The notes below the pieces were generated by a model. It was not told the DNA's origin. It searched no databases and worked only from the letters and a program-made list of their open reading frames with translations. From Paenibacillus rubinfantis (lineage in GTDB: Bacteria; Bacillota; Bacilli; Paenibacillales; Paenibacillaceae), in the NCBI RefSeq assembly GCF_001486505.1, contig NZ_LN909065.1, forward strand, positions 992,001 to 1,056,000: a DNA stretch of 64,000 bases, in the 5' to 3' direction. Shown here in pieces: positions 1 to 8,594 of this stretch; position 1 is the stretch's first letter, and each line of letters starts with the position of its first letter. The position numbers were made by a program, and so were the translations under genes.

Positions 1-188
1 GTGGCCGCCAGACGGTCTTCCGTATCGTAGAACAGGAACACCTCTACCGTTTCCCCCGGCTTGACCTGGCGAGTCAGCTCGGAATAATGCAGCAGAACAT
101 CCTGCCCCCCAGCGCTAAGAAAATATCCGTACGGCGATACCTCACGATCAATCGGTAAAGATACGATCGTTCCCGCGACCAGACTCAT
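1..188 (-). CDS. cvfB: S1-type RNA-binding protein, CvfB/YitL family (5' end only)
   Basis: The first 62 codons of a gene that reads leftward out of the window. Its ATG at 188 overlaps the rsfS stop codon by four bases (ATGA), so it is translationally coupled to the housekeeping operon. The peptide starts MSLVAGTIVSL and continues with SPYGYFLSAGGQDVLLHYSE, the strand-turn-strand pattern of an S1/OB RNA-binding fold. CvfB-family proteins consist of several such folds and affect expression of virulence or stress genes in Gram-positive bacteria. Family assignment rests on this N-terminal segment alone; other S1-domain proteins cannot be excluded. Confidence 0.6.
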   Translation of the reverse strand, partial: MSLVAGTIVSLPIDREVSPYGYFLSAGGQDVLLHYSELTRQVKPGETVEVFLFYDTEDRLAA

Positions 189-532
189 ACGGTCTCCACT
201 ACTTTGGCATCCGACCAAAGCCGTTCGATATTGTAATATTCGCGCTCATCGCGATGGAACACATGGACAACCACATCGCCCAAATCCATCAGTACCCAGC
301 GGGCGGAATCCATCCCTTCGATGCCGCGGACATTCGCGCCGGCTTCATGCGCTCTTTTTCGGACCTCGGTGGCGATCGCCTGCACCTGTGTGTCCGAGTT
401 GCCGTGACAGATCACGAAATAGTCTGCAATCAGGGAAATCCCCTTCAAATCCAGCGCCACGATGTTCATTGCCTTTTTATCGTCAGCGGCTTGCACCGCC
501 ATGTTCATGAGTTCGTTCGAACTTATTGCCAT
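185..532 (-). CDS. rsfS: Ribosomal silencing factor RsfS (YqeL)
   Basis: A 115-residue protein, the usual length for RsfS/YbeB/Iojap. The family binds L14 on the 50S subunit and blocks 30S joining when nutrients are short. The core pattern is visible: KKAMNIVALDLKGIS, then ADYFVICHGNSDTQVQAIA, then GMDSARWVLMDLGDVVVHVF and the terminal R-E-Y-Y-N-I-E-R-L-W. It follows yqeK by 13 bp and overlaps the next gene by 4 bp, so it is cotranscribed with nadD and yqeK as in Bacillus subtilis. Nothing unusual was seen. Confidence 0.97.
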   Translation of the reverse strand: MAISSNELMNMAVQAADDKKAMNIVALDLKGISLIADYFVICHGNSDTQVQAIATEVRKRAHEAGANVRGIEGMDSARWVLMDLGDVVVHVFHRDEREYYNIERLWSDAKVVETV

Positions 533-545
533 TCACTCAGCCTCC

Positions 546-1121
546 CTAGTTTTTGATCTTATTTACGATTAAATCGTTCCGCGCCAATACCGTCAGCGGG
601 AAGATCGGTTTCCCCTTCTCCAGCAAAAAGGAAATCGTCGAATCAAACCCCGCCACCAGCGCGTCCTCCAGACTCGTTTCCGCCAGCTTGCGAATGTTCT
701 CCACGCCCGGGAATTCGCGACCCGGCTCGATATAATCGGCCAGGCAGACGATTTTGTCCAGCAGGGTCATCCCCTCTCGGCCCGAGGTATGGTAACGGAT
801 CGCATCCAGTACCTCCTCGTCCTCCACGCCATAATCCCGCTGGGAGATAAAAGCCCCTACCTCGGCGTGCAGCAGTTGCTTGTCATGCCGGAGCAACTCG
901 GCGTTCAGGCCGTTATCGCGGATAATTGCCTCCTGCTCCTCAATCGGCCAAAACTTGGCCAGATCATGCAGCAGGGCGGCCAAATCCGCCTTGACCGGAT
1001 CGGCCCCGTACCGTTTGGCCAGGATCACCGCGCTCTCCATCACGCCTTCGACATGCTTCCAGCGTTTGGCCGGCATCCCCGCCGAAACGGCGGCGATCAG
1101 TTCTTCACGGCTGTAGCCCAT
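546..1121 (-). CDS. yqeK: HD-domain Ap4A hydrolase YqeK (bis(5'-nucleosyl)-tetraphosphatase, symmetrical)
   Basis: A 191-residue HD-superfamily protein. The HD motif is in DLAALLHDLAKFW, with further metal ligands in the LLRHDKQLLHAEVGA and IRYHTSGREGM segments; the order matches YqeK. The family cleaves Ap4A symmetrically into two ADP, removing a stress alarmone. The start overlaps the end of nadD by 17 bp, and an AAGGAG lies upstream of the ATG at 1121. Its position between nadD and rsfS is the conserved Firmicute order. Confidence 0.94.
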   Translation of the reverse strand: MGYSREELIAAVSAGMPAKRWKHVEGVMESAVILAKRYGADPVKADLAALLHDLAKFWPIEEQEAIIRDNGLNAELLRHDKQLLHAEVGAFISQRDYGVEDEEVLDAIRYHTSGREGMTLLDKIVCLADYIEPGREFPGVENIRKLAETSLEDALVAGFDSTISFLLEKGKPIFPLTVLARNDLIVNKIKN

Positions 1122-1698
1122 ACAATCTGCTCCTTGTCATATATTCATATACGGCGTCCGGCACCATATACCTGACGGAACGTCCGGCGGATAAGCGGCT
1201 TCGGATCAGGCTTGAGGAAATATCGACGAGCGGCATTTCCGCAAGCTGCACCGCTTCCTGAATAAAGGGAGGTAGCGCGTCCAGCTCCAGGAAGCTTCCG
1301 GGGCGCTGCAGCCCGATAAACGAGAGCATCCCGGCCAAATCCTCAATCCCTTCCCATTTGGGAAGATAATTTACCATGTCCGCCCCGATAATAAAATAAA
1401 ATTCCAGATCGGGATGCTGCGAACGAAGCTCGCGGATCGTATCCACCGTATAGGATACCCCGCCGCGTCGCAGCTCTATGTCGAGCGGCTTAAAGGCGGG
1501 ATGGCTGGCGATCGCCGCCCCCACCATCTCCAGCCGCTGCTGGCCGCTGACGCCGGCCTGATGCTTGTGCGGAGGGATATGAGAGGGCATGAACCAAACC
1601 TCTTCCAAATGGTATTGTTCTCTAGCGGCCTCCGCCGCCAGGAGATGGCCGAGGTGAATCGGATCAAACGCCCCGCCCATAATTCCGACTTTTTTCAT
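1105..1698 (-). CDS. nadD: Nicotinate-nucleotide adenylyltransferase NadD
   Basis: A 197-residue nucleotidyltransferase that adenylates nicotinate mononucleotide in NAD synthesis. The ATP-binding GGAFDPIHLGHLLAAEAA motif is at residues 9-26, and the C-terminal SSSLIRSRL matches the family ISSTxxR motif. FMPSHIPPHK and the YFIIGADM segment are also typical. It sits between yhbY and yqeK in the conserved operon and overlaps yqeK by 17 bp, suggesting coupled translation. Confidence 0.97.
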   Translation of the reverse strand: MKKVGIMGGAFDPIHLGHLLAAEAAREQYHLEEVWFMPSHIPPHKHQAGVSGQQRLEMVGAAIASHPAFKPLDIELRRGGVSYTVDTIRELRSQHPDLEFYFIIGADMVNYLPKWEGIEDLAGMLSFIGLQRPGSFLELDALPPFIQEAVQLAEMPLVDISSSLIRSRLSAGRSVRYMVPDAVYEYMTRSRLYGLQP

Positions 1699-1718
1699 TT
1701 TGCCTATCCTCCACGAAC

Positions 1719-2009
1719 CTATGGAAGTTCGATTTGTTTGTATTCGCGGGACTCTTTATACAAGATAATCGTCCGGCCAATGAGTTGTACCAGCTCCGCG
1801 CCGGCCCCTTCTGCCAACTCTTCGGCGATCTCCTTCGGATCGTCCAGGTTATTGTTCAGCACGGAGATTTTGATCAACTCCCGACGCTCCAACGCTTCCG
1901 AGATTTGTTTAATCATATGCTCGTTCGTGCCGCCTTTGCCCACTTGAAAAATCGGCTGCAGCCCATGCGCCATACTGCGCAGATAACGCTTTTGTTTTCC
2001 CGTTAACAT
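1719..2009 (-). CDS. yhbY: CRM-domain RNA-binding protein YhbY/YqeI
   Basis: A 96-residue single CRM-domain protein. MLTGKQKRYLRSMAHGLQPI at the start and the VGKGGTNEHMIKQI segment (family GxxG loop) are diagnostic. YhbY associates with pre-50S particles and is thought to act in ribosome assembly. It lies between aroE and nadD as in other Bacilli, 45 bp after aroE and 20 bp before nadD. Confidence 0.95.
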   Translation of the reverse strand: MLTGKQKRYLRSMAHGLQPIFQVGKGGTNEHMIKQISEALERRELIKISVLNNNLDDPKEIAEELAEGAGAELVQLIGRTIILYKESREYKQIELP

Positions 2010-2054
2010 ATCGTTTTCATAACTCCTTAATATTCAATTATGCGACAACCAACT

Positions 2055-2963
2055 TTATTGATGCATGCTTGCCAGCACCGCAGCCCGCATCGCTTCGATC
2101 GGAGCGGACCGGCCGGTCCAACGCTCAAAAGCATAAGCGCCCTGGTAGATGAACATCCCCAGCCCGCTGTGGATCGTACATCCCCGAACCTCGGCCTGCC
2201 GCAGCAGCTCCGTCTTCAGTGGATTATAGATCAGGTCGCTGACGACGATCCCCTCCGGGATCTGCCGCGCATTCAGCGGGCAATCTCCAACGTGCGGATG
2301 CATCCCAACCGAGGTCGTGTTGATGATGAGGTCCACCCCCGGCAGCACCGCGTCCAGCTCCTCCATCCCGCAGCCGCTCAGGCTGCCGAGATGGGCCCAT
2401 TCCGCGGCCAGCTCCCGCGCCTTCTCGGCGGTACGATTGGCAATCGTTACGAGGCCTGGCTGCTCCTGCAGCAGCGCGTAGACGATGCCGCGAGCCGCGC
2501 CGCCGGAGCCCAACACCAGCACGCGCTTGCCTTTCAGCTCGGGAGCCGCCTCCTCCTTCAGCGATCGGATATACCCGATGCCGTCGGTGTTATAACCGGT
2601 GAGCACGCCTTCGTCGTTGACGATCGTGTTCACCGCCCCGATCAGCCGCGCGCCTTCGTCGATCCGGTCCAAGCAGCTCATCACTTCCACCTTATGCGGA
2701 ACCGTGACATTGATGCCCCGGAATCCCAGCGCGCGGATGCCCCGGATCGCTTCCTCCAACCGGTTCCCCTTGACGTGAAACGGCAAGTAGGCCCCGGCGA
2801 TCCCGCAGGCTTCCAGTGCAGCGGTATGCATCGCGGGCGATTTGGAATGCTGAATCGGGTCGCCGATCACGCCCAGCAGCAACGGCTGCTGCCCCGCGCC
2901 CGCGCCTTCCGTCGCCCGTGCCTCTTCCCGTTCCCGTTTCTCGTGACTCGCTTGCTCTCCCAT
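2055..2963 (-). CDS. aroE: Shikimate dehydrogenase AroE, with N-terminal extension
   Basis: Reduces 3-dehydroshikimate to shikimate with NADPH in the aromatic amino acid pathway. LLLGVIGDPIQHSKSPAMHT is the substrate-binding start of the domain, VTVPHK holds the catalytic lysine, and VLVLGSGGAARGIVYAL is the nucleotide-binding loop; the C-terminal GLGMFIYQGAYAFERWTG is also typical. The first 27 or so residues (MGEQASHEKREREEARATEG and on) are a charged, low-complexity extension absent from standard AroE. GGAGGAG just upstream of the ATG at 2963 supports this long start. It is separated from yqeH by a 264-bp repeat-bearing gap, so it may have its own promoter. Confidence 0.95.
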   Translation of the reverse strand: MGEQASHEKREREEARATEGAGAGQQPLLLGVIGDPIQHSKSPAMHTAALEACGIAGAYLPFHVKGNRLEEAIRGIRALGFRGINVTVPHKVEVMSCLDRIDEGARLIGAVNTIVNDEGVLTGYNTDGIGYIRSLKEEAAPELKGKRVLVLGSGGAARGIVYALLQEQPGLVTIANRTAEKARELAAEWAHLGSLSGCGMEELDAVLPGVDLIINTTSVGMHPHVGDCPLNARQIPEGIVVSDLIYNPLKTELLRQAEVRGCTIHSGLGMFIYQGAYAFERWTGRSAPIEAMRAAVLASMHQ

Positions 2964-2984
2964 TGGTTCTCCTCCGCTTTGCTT

Positions 2985-3205
2985 TGTTCCGTGCCAACCT
3001 CCGTAAAATAAGGTTAAAAAGTAACGCTATTCCCCCTAATCAACCTATTCACGGGAAAATAGCGGTAATAAATCACCTTAATTCCTCGAAAACCGGTCAT
3101 TCGGACACTCTTCTCCCCAAATAGAGTGAAATCGTAACGCTATTTTATCTAAAATACACATATCGTAGAAAATAACGCTGTTTTATACTCTTATTGAAGT
3201 TAAGG
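2985..3205. repeat. Intergenic palindromic-word array (TAACGCTATT / AATAGCGGTA family)
   Basis: The gap between yqeH and aroE is AT-rich and built from recurring words. TAACGCTATT or TAACGCTGTT occurs near 3022, 3135 and 3173, and its inverse AATAGCGGTA at 3058. The first and the inverse copy can pair as a stem (CGCTATTCCC with GGGAAAATAGCG). The segment 3057-3084 is nearly identical to 47158-47185 in another gap of this window. No gene, promoter of good quality or terminator was recognised. It interrupts an operon that is usually continuous in Bacilli. Confidence 0.6.
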
Positions 3206-3227
3206 AGCGTCAATCACCAATCACCAA

Positions 3228-4355
3228 TTAAATCAACGATGACCGAACCAGCACCTTCACGCCTTTTGGCACGTGTGCGGCAACGACGGCGCCAAAGTCG
3301 TTGTTGATCTTAACCCAGCCGAGACCGGAAATAAACAGGTCGCTCCGGCTGCCCTTCGGGATGCGGAACTCGTGCCGCGTCCATTCGGGCAGGGCTTCGA
3401 GATGCTCCTTGCTTGGCGGCGCCAGCATTTCCCCGGCATGCGTCGCGAACAGCTCGTCCGCCCGCTCCAGCTTCGTGCGGTGAATCGGCACCCGGCCGCT
3501 GACAAAGCAGGTGAACGACTGGCGTTCCCCCTGAATGAAGTCAAACCGGCCAAAGCCGCCAAAAAAGAGCGTCTGCCCCTCATTCAGCTGGTACACCGCC
3601 GGCTTCAACGCTTTGTCCGGCATAATCACGCCTAAATCCGCAGGGGCCACCAGCTCGCTGTATCGCGACGGATACATGATCCCCGGCGTGTCAATGATCG
3701 CCCGACCGTCATCCAGCGGGATGTGCACCATATCTAGCGTGGTCCCCGGGTAACGCGATACCGTCAGCTCCTGCTCCAGATCGCTGTAATCGCGAATCAG
3801 CCGGTTGATCAGCGTCGATTTGCCGACATTGGTCGCGCCAACGACATAGACGTCGCGATCGCCGCGCCGTGCCGCCACTGCTTCCAGCAAGCGGTCGAAG
3901 CCGCTGTTTTGCTTGGCGCTGCACAGGACGACGTCTTCGATCTTCAGCCCCATGTCCTTCGCTTCCTTCTGCACCCAGTTCCGCACCTTGTTCCAGTTCG
4001 TCACCTTCGGCAGCAGGTCGGTCTTATTTACCGCCAGCAGCACCGGGTTGTTCCCGACGAACCGCTGCAATCCGGAAATCACGCTGCCTTGGAAATCAAA
4101 CAGATCCACAATATGAATCACCAGCGCTTCCTTGCCGCCGATCTGTGACAGCAGCCGCAGGAACTCGTCCTGCTCCACCGTCACCGATGAGGATTCATTG
4201 TAGTTCTTGATCCGGAAACAGCGTTGGCAAATCACCGGTTCTTTCGTTAAAGCTTGCTCCGGGACGAACCCCGGCTTACTTGAATCTTGCGTTTGCAGCG
4301 CCACGCCGCATCCGCTGCAACGAAGAGCGCCTTCCGCGCTCCGTACTTCCGTCAT
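3228..4355 (-). CDS. yqeH: Ribosome biogenesis GTPase YqeH
   Basis: A circularly permuted GTPase required for 30S subunit maturation. An N-terminal zinc finger (CSGCG and later CQRC) is followed by G4 (AVNKTDLLP), then the P-loop (GATNVGKSTLINRL) and G3 (IIDTPG), the order that defines the permuted class. The start was placed at ATG 4353-4355 (MTEVRS), not 24 bases further up, because AGGAGG lies about 10 bases before it and the ATG forms an ATGA overlap with the yqeG stop. That gives 375 residues, close to the family length. Confidence 0.96.
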   Translation of the reverse strand: MTEVRSAEGALRCSGCGVALQTQDSSKPGFVPEQALTKEPVICQRCFRIKNYNESSSVTVEQDEFLRLLSQIGGKEALVIHIVDLFDFQGSVISGLQRFVGNNPVLLAVNKTDLLPKVTNWNKVRNWVQKEAKDMGLKIEDVVLCSAKQNSGFDRLLEAVAARRGDRDVYVVGATNVGKSTLINRLIRDYSDLEQELTVSRYPGTTLDMVHIPLDDGRAIIDTPGIMYPSRYSELVAPADLGVIMPDKALKPAVYQLNEGQTLFFGGFGRFDFIQGERQSFTCFVSGRVPIHRTKLERADELFATHAGEMLAPPSKEHLEALPEWTRHEFRIPKGSRSDLFISGLGWVKINNDFGAVVAAHVPKGVKVLVRSSLI

Positions 4356-4879
4356 CGTTTCTTTTCCTCCTCGAGCCATAATCCTACCTTGCCCAACCGC
4401 CGCTTCACGATGCGCTCCATCACGCGGTTCATTTTCGTGCCGATCCCTTCGTCCTGGACGGCAATCGGGAGCACGAGCACAGTGTACAACCCTTGTCGGT
4501 TCCCGCCAAATACGTCGGTCATCATCTGGTCGCCAACAACGATCGTCTCCTGCGGGCCGAGGCCCATCATTTCCATGGCTCGGTGAAAAGCCGTGCCGGA
4601 AGGTTTTCTGGCTGCGTGCACAAACTCAATATTCAAAGGGTTTGCGAATACCGACACCCTGTCCAAATTATTGTTTGACACAATCACAAGTTTAAACCCG
4701 CATTTCTTCACTTTCTCAAACCATTCGATCAGTTCGGGAGTGGCGAGCGGCGCTTTGGCTCCAACCAGGGTGTTGTCCAGGTCGGTGATGATGCCGCGGT
4801 AGCCTTGGGCATAGAGTCCTTCCAGATCGATATCGAATACGCTGTCCACGCGTAAATTCGGCATAAACTTCTCAAACAA
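4352..4879 (-). CDS. yqeG: YqeG-family HAD phosphatase
   Basis: A 175-residue HAD-type IIIA phosphatase. The nucleophile motif is ITDLDNTLVGAK near residue 35, followed by VIVSNN and IVVGDQMMTDVFGGNR, HAD motifs II to IV. The family is related to the GEP4 phosphatidylglycerophosphatases; bacterial YqeG may act on phosphatidylglycerol phosphate, but the substrate here is an inference. It is the first gene of the yqeG-yqeH operon and overlaps yqeH by 4 bp. Confidence 0.92.
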   Translation of the reverse strand: MFEKFMPNLRVDSVFDIDLEGLYAQGYRGIITDLDNTLVGAKAPLATPELIEWFEKVKKCGFKLVIVSNNNLDRVSVFANPLNIEFVHAARKPSGTAFHRAMEMMGLGPQETIVVGDQMMTDVFGGNRQGLYTVLVLPIAVQDEGIGTKMNRVMERIVKRRLGKVGLWLEEEKKR

Positions 4880-4940
4880 ATACGTTCACCTCGGTTTCAT
4901 ACGACAAACTATACCATATTCTTCCCCCGACATGCTTCTA

Positions 4941-4982
4941 TTTTAAAAAAGAAAACGCCTCCCGCGCAAGCGCGGGGGCGTT
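4941..4982 (-). terminator. Rho-independent terminator of the transglutaminase operon
   Basis: Read on the minus strand, AACGCC plus CCCGCGC arms pair across a short loop (one bulged base) and are followed by TTTTCTTTTTT. It lies 80 bp past the transglutaminase stop and upstream of yqeG, so it ends the moxR-DUF58-transglutaminase transcript. Confidence 0.9.
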
Positions 4983-5061
4983 GAGGAAGCCAACAAGTCC
5001 GAATTGCAGATTCCCGCCGGATGAACCCACATCAGGTTCCGAACAGCGGCCCCCCGGGGGA

Positions 5062-7320
5062 TCACCGATCGAGGAATCGTTTCCCGCCAACCGGCAACGC
5101 TTGCCGCAGCCCATTTCCGCCGGCCAGTTTAACCGCTTTACGCGTCATTTCCCGCGCCGCACGCCAATCCGACGCGGCCGGGCTCCGGCCATAGCTCGCT
5201 TGTTCATACAAGAGCAGCAGCGGATCCAATACCTCCGCGAGCTGCGGCCGCTCGCGCTTCCACCGCCCGAACGCTTCCCGCAGCGTCTCCTGGTCACTGC
5301 GGGCTAGACCTTTTCGGCGCAGCCGCCTTACCAGACGCAGCGTTTCATAAATCGTCTTCTCTCCCGGCGTCAGCGGCCGGCCCAATCGCAGCCGGAGCCA
5401 GAGGAAATACAGCTCCGAACGCAGCTGGTATAAGGTCCAAAGCAATAACACGCTGACGGCGGATACGAAAATCCGCTGCATCACCACCGGATCCAGCTTC
5501 GAGAAGAAGCTTTCTTCGGCGGCGGCAACCTCTGTATTGGTATCCGTATCCATCGCGAAAGCCTCATCGCTCTCTTCCGGCGCCTCCATGATCGGCGATA
5601 CGAAGCCCGGCGTTGCCTCAAACGGAATCCAGCCGTAATCGCCGAAATACAACTCCGCCCAGGAATGGGCATCGGCGTTGCTCACATTGTACGCCCGACC
5701 CAGCTCCGGACTGCGCATCATCATCTCGTCGCTCGGCTGACTGCCGGGGGCGTAGCCTTTAACCCACCGCGCGGGAACCCCCAGCGAACGGGCCATAACG
5801 ACCATCGCCGTCGAATAATAATCGCAGTATCCCTGCCGGATTTCAAATAGGAAACTATCGACAAAATCGTCACTGCGCTTCCGGGTTAAATCCGGTTTGT
5901 TCGTATATTCATAATTCTGCCGGAGGTATTGCTGCAGCAAATCCATTTTGGCATAAGGCGTTTCGCCCTCCGCAGTAATCTCCTCGGCTAGGTCTTTCAC
6001 CCGCTGCGGCAGATTATTCGGCAGCTGCAAATACTCCTCCGGCGCGCCCTCCGAATATATTGTTTCATAACTCGCCTGCTCCAGCTTCTCAAGCGGGATC
6101 AGCGGAATATTGGCAACCACCTTATACTTCCTAGGATAATCCGGCAAATCGCCGGGATTGCGGTAGCCGTTCCAGAACAGTTCCGCTTGTTTGCCGGCCC
6201 AACGCATATCCGGTTGCTGCCGGTCGTCCAGCAATTCGGCGCTTTCGATGGCGTAACCGCCGAACAGCACGGGGTATTCCTTATCGGTATTCATCGTGAC
6301 CGTTTGCTCCACCCGCATCGTTTCTACCTTGCCCGGCTGTTCGTGCTCAAGCGGATCCTCGTTGGGTGCGCCGCGATAACGTTCCGTATCCCGACCTTCC
6401 TCTTCCAGATCCGCCCATCCTTTGCCGGAGTAGAGACGCCGGGTTTCCCCGCGCCAATAGGACCTTACCGGCGTATCAATCGACATCACCGGGCTATAGC
6501 TAAATTCGAACCCATCGCCCAGAGTGGTGTCGTCGCGGCTGTAGCCGGAGACGATCTCCTCCTGAACTGCCGCCGGACCTTCTCCCAACACGCCGGACAG
6601 GGCCGAGGGCCCGCCTCCGCCTCCCCCGCTGCGCTTGATCCAAGCCGTGTACGGATCGGTCAGCGTGGGCGACACCGACGGCATACTGATCCCGATCAAC
6701 AGCACGCAGGCAAAGACGATGCCGATATTCACGGCGATTTTGATCGGGCTCTGCCGTAAACGATGCCAGCCCTGCGGATATTTTCGGCGGTATTCATAGA
6801 AATGCGCGCTGACCAACCAGCCGAGACCGGCGAACACAATCCAGGCTACGTTTTGCCATAAATAATAATGCGTAAAAGAGTCCAAAATCGCAAACGCAAC
6901 CAGATGAACCGCCAAAAACGCCAGAATTCTCGGACGAGTAACGACTAGCCGCAATACCGCTTCGAGCAGCAACCATGCGATAAGGGAAAACCAGATATAC
7001 GGTGTAAAGGTCAACGCCATCCCGCGGATCTGATCAGGAAAAAACGGTCCAAACGGGACATAAACTCCGTAACTAGTCAGAATAAAACGCCATACGGTCA
7101 GAAGAACGAAAATTTTGATCGTCCATTTCCACCCCGCCGGCACCGGAAGCAGCCATTCCACCAGCGCCATCATGATTATCGTCACGGTCACCAGGGTGGT
7201 CGTCACCGAGAACCAGAGCGGCTCCGTAAAATCAATCCACTGCATGGCGATAATAACGACCCATAGCAGGGTCAATGTCTGATAAGACTTCGGATATTGA
7301 GGTTTGGCCGCCGGTTTCAT
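5062..7320 (-). CDS. Membrane-anchored transglutaminase-like protease (TgpA/YebA type)
   Basis: A 752-residue membrane protein. About seven hydrophobic segments fill residues 1-215, then an extracytoplasmic region leads to a transglutaminase core. The catalytic Cys is in RQGYCDYYSTAMVVMARSLG (about residue 498), the His in ADAHSWAELYF (about 551), and the third position is in WIPFEATPGF, where Glu replaces the more common Asp. A last membrane segment near residue 630 precedes a cytoplasmic DUF4129-like tail. It overlaps the DUF58 gene by 4 bp. MoxR-DUF58-transglutaminase trios are common and are thought to act on cell-surface proteins or metal-dependent assembly; the substrate is unknown. Confidence 0.9.
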   Translation of the reverse strand: MKPAAKPQYPKSYQTLTLLWVVIIAMQWIDFTEPLWFSVTTTLVTVTIIMMALVEWLLPVPAGWKWTIKIFVLLTVWRFILTSYGVYVPFGPFFPDQIRGMALTFTPYIWFSLIAWLLLEAVLRLVVTRPRILAFLAVHLVAFAILDSFTHYYLWQNVAWIVFAGLGWLVSAHFYEYRRKYPQGWHRLRQSPIKIAVNIGIVFACVLLIGISMPSVSPTLTDPYTAWIKRSGGGGGGPSALSGVLGEGPAAVQEEIVSGYSRDDTTLGDGFEFSYSPVMSIDTPVRSYWRGETRRLYSGKGWADLEEEGRDTERYRGAPNEDPLEHEQPGKVETMRVEQTVTMNTDKEYPVLFGGYAIESAELLDDRQQPDMRWAGKQAELFWNGYRNPGDLPDYPRKYKVVANIPLIPLEKLEQASYETIYSEGAPEEYLQLPNNLPQRVKDLAEEITAEGETPYAKMDLLQQYLRQNYEYTNKPDLTRKRSDDFVDSFLFEIRQGYCDYYSTAMVVMARSLGVPARWVKGYAPGSQPSDEMMMRSPELGRAYNVSNADAHSWAELYFGDYGWIPFEATPGFVSPIMEAPEESDEAFAMDTDTNTEVAAAEESFFSKLDPVVMQRIFVSAVSVLLLWTLYQLRSELYFLWLRLRLGRPLTPGEKTIYETLRLVRRLRRKGLARSDQETLREAFGRWKRERPQLAEVLDPLLLLYEQASYGRSPAASDWRAAREMTRKAVKLAGGNGLRQALPVGGKRFLDR

Positions 7321-8591
7321 AGCTTCGCACCCCCCATCGCCGCGGGAAGCTCGCGGAGGGAGGAGACGTAGACGCCGCGCAGTCCCCGCTCCTGCAGGGT
7401 TCCCTGCCAGGCGGAACGCTTGCCAGCCCGGTAGGCGTTCGGCACGCCCGACGCCGCGGACTCATCCCCGATCTGGATATGATACGGGATCATCTGCCGC
7501 GATTTAGCTAACCTAAGCATCGAGAGCACCTTATCGTCCGCCAATGGGCTGATCAGGATAAAGAACGCGCCCGGCTGAAACAGGTCCTGCTGCGCTTCCA
7601 GGCGATCCTTATAGTTGCCGAACCCGTCCGCGTTGATATCTACGAGCTGATGCAGCATTTGCTGCCGCTCCAGATAACTTTCGGCCGGCGGGAAGTAACG
7701 GAGGGTTTTGCCTAAGGTGCACAGCCCCATGCTAATGCGTTCCCTTGCCCCATATTCCAGCAGCGAAGCGGCCGTGGATACGGCCAACTCGAACTGCGCC
7801 GAGCGGAGGTATCCGCTGGTATGAGCGTCTAGCACCAGGAGCATTTTGGGCAGCGATTCATGCTCAAACTCCTTGGACTTCCACGTCCCCGTTTTCGCAG
7901 TGGCGCTCCAGTGAATCCGGGAGATCCGATCCCCGTACACGTAGTCGCGCACCCCGTTGATCTGGGTGGATTCCCGCCGGGACAACGCCACGGCCGTCTC
8001 CGGGCCGGCGAGACGTGAATTGCGGCTGTAGAGCTCCCAGTGAGGGATAAACACCGTCCGGGGAAGGATGCGAAACTCTCCGCCGGTGTGAAAGGCGCTG
8101 GTGTGCTCCACCAGGCCAAAAATATCCTCGGCACTGCAGTGCGTACCGGTAAATCCGTATTTACCGCGCTCAAGCGGCGGCGTTTTATAGACCAGCTCGG
8201 ACCTGGAACTGAAATAAGGCACAACGCTGTCCTCGAACACCCAGGTATCTCCGTTATGACGCCGGAGCGTTTCCCGGACGACGATATAAGGCAGCGGCAG
8301 GAAGGCCGGAAGCTGCAGTTGCAGCTTCACCATTACCTGATCTCCGGCCTGAAGCACCGCGCCCCGTTCACCGGAGAGGGACAAAGTTCTGGATCCTCTG
8401 ATCCGCTTCACGCCGCCCAGGCCGCCGATCGCCCAATAGAAACCCAGCACCGAAACCATCATAAACAACATCAGCGAGGTTTTCCCGCCTTGAAACAACA
8501 CGTAGAGCAGGCAGACCAGCCAGACGGACGCAACTCTCCAGAACTTGCGGGAGGTTAAGCCCATTTTGACGCCTTCGACCAGCGCGCGCAT
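7317..8591 (-). CDS. DUF58 domain protein (YeaD type)
   Basis: A 424-residue protein with two N-terminal hydrophobic segments (residues about 15-55) and the DUF58 signature near residue 215: ESTQINGVRDYVYGDRISRI followed by HWSATAKTG. The C-terminal half resembles a vWA fold (LLVLDAHTSG and FILISPLADD). DUF58 proteins work with MoxR AAA ATPases in membrane-associated assembly. It is 3 bp downstream of moxR and overlaps the transglutaminase by 4 bp, so all three form one operon. Confidence 0.9.
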   Translation of the reverse strand: MRALVEGVKMGLTSRKFWRVASVWLVCLLYVLFQGGKTSLMLFMMVSVLGFYWAIGGLGGVKRIRGSRTLSLSGERGAVLQAGDQVMVKLQLQLPAFLPLPYIVVRETLRRHNGDTWVFEDSVVPYFSSRSELVYKTPPLERGKYGFTGTHCSAEDIFGLVEHTSAFHTGGEFRILPRTVFIPHWELYSRNSRLAGPETAVALSRRESTQINGVRDYVYGDRISRIHWSATAKTGTWKSKEFEHESLPKMLLVLDAHTSGYLRSAQFELAVSTAASLLEYGARERISMGLCTLGKTLRYFPPAESYLERQQMLHQLVDINADGFGNYKDRLEAQQDLFQPGAFFILISPLADDKVLSMLRLAKSRQMIPYHIQIGDESAASGVPNAYRAGKRSAWQGTLQERGLRGVYVSSLRELPAAMGGAKL

Positions 8592-8594
8592 CGG

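Noticed and set aside
4985..5061. TPP riboswitch
   Set aside because: Only the 3' half resembles the motif; the CTGAGA element and a thiamine gene downstream are absent.
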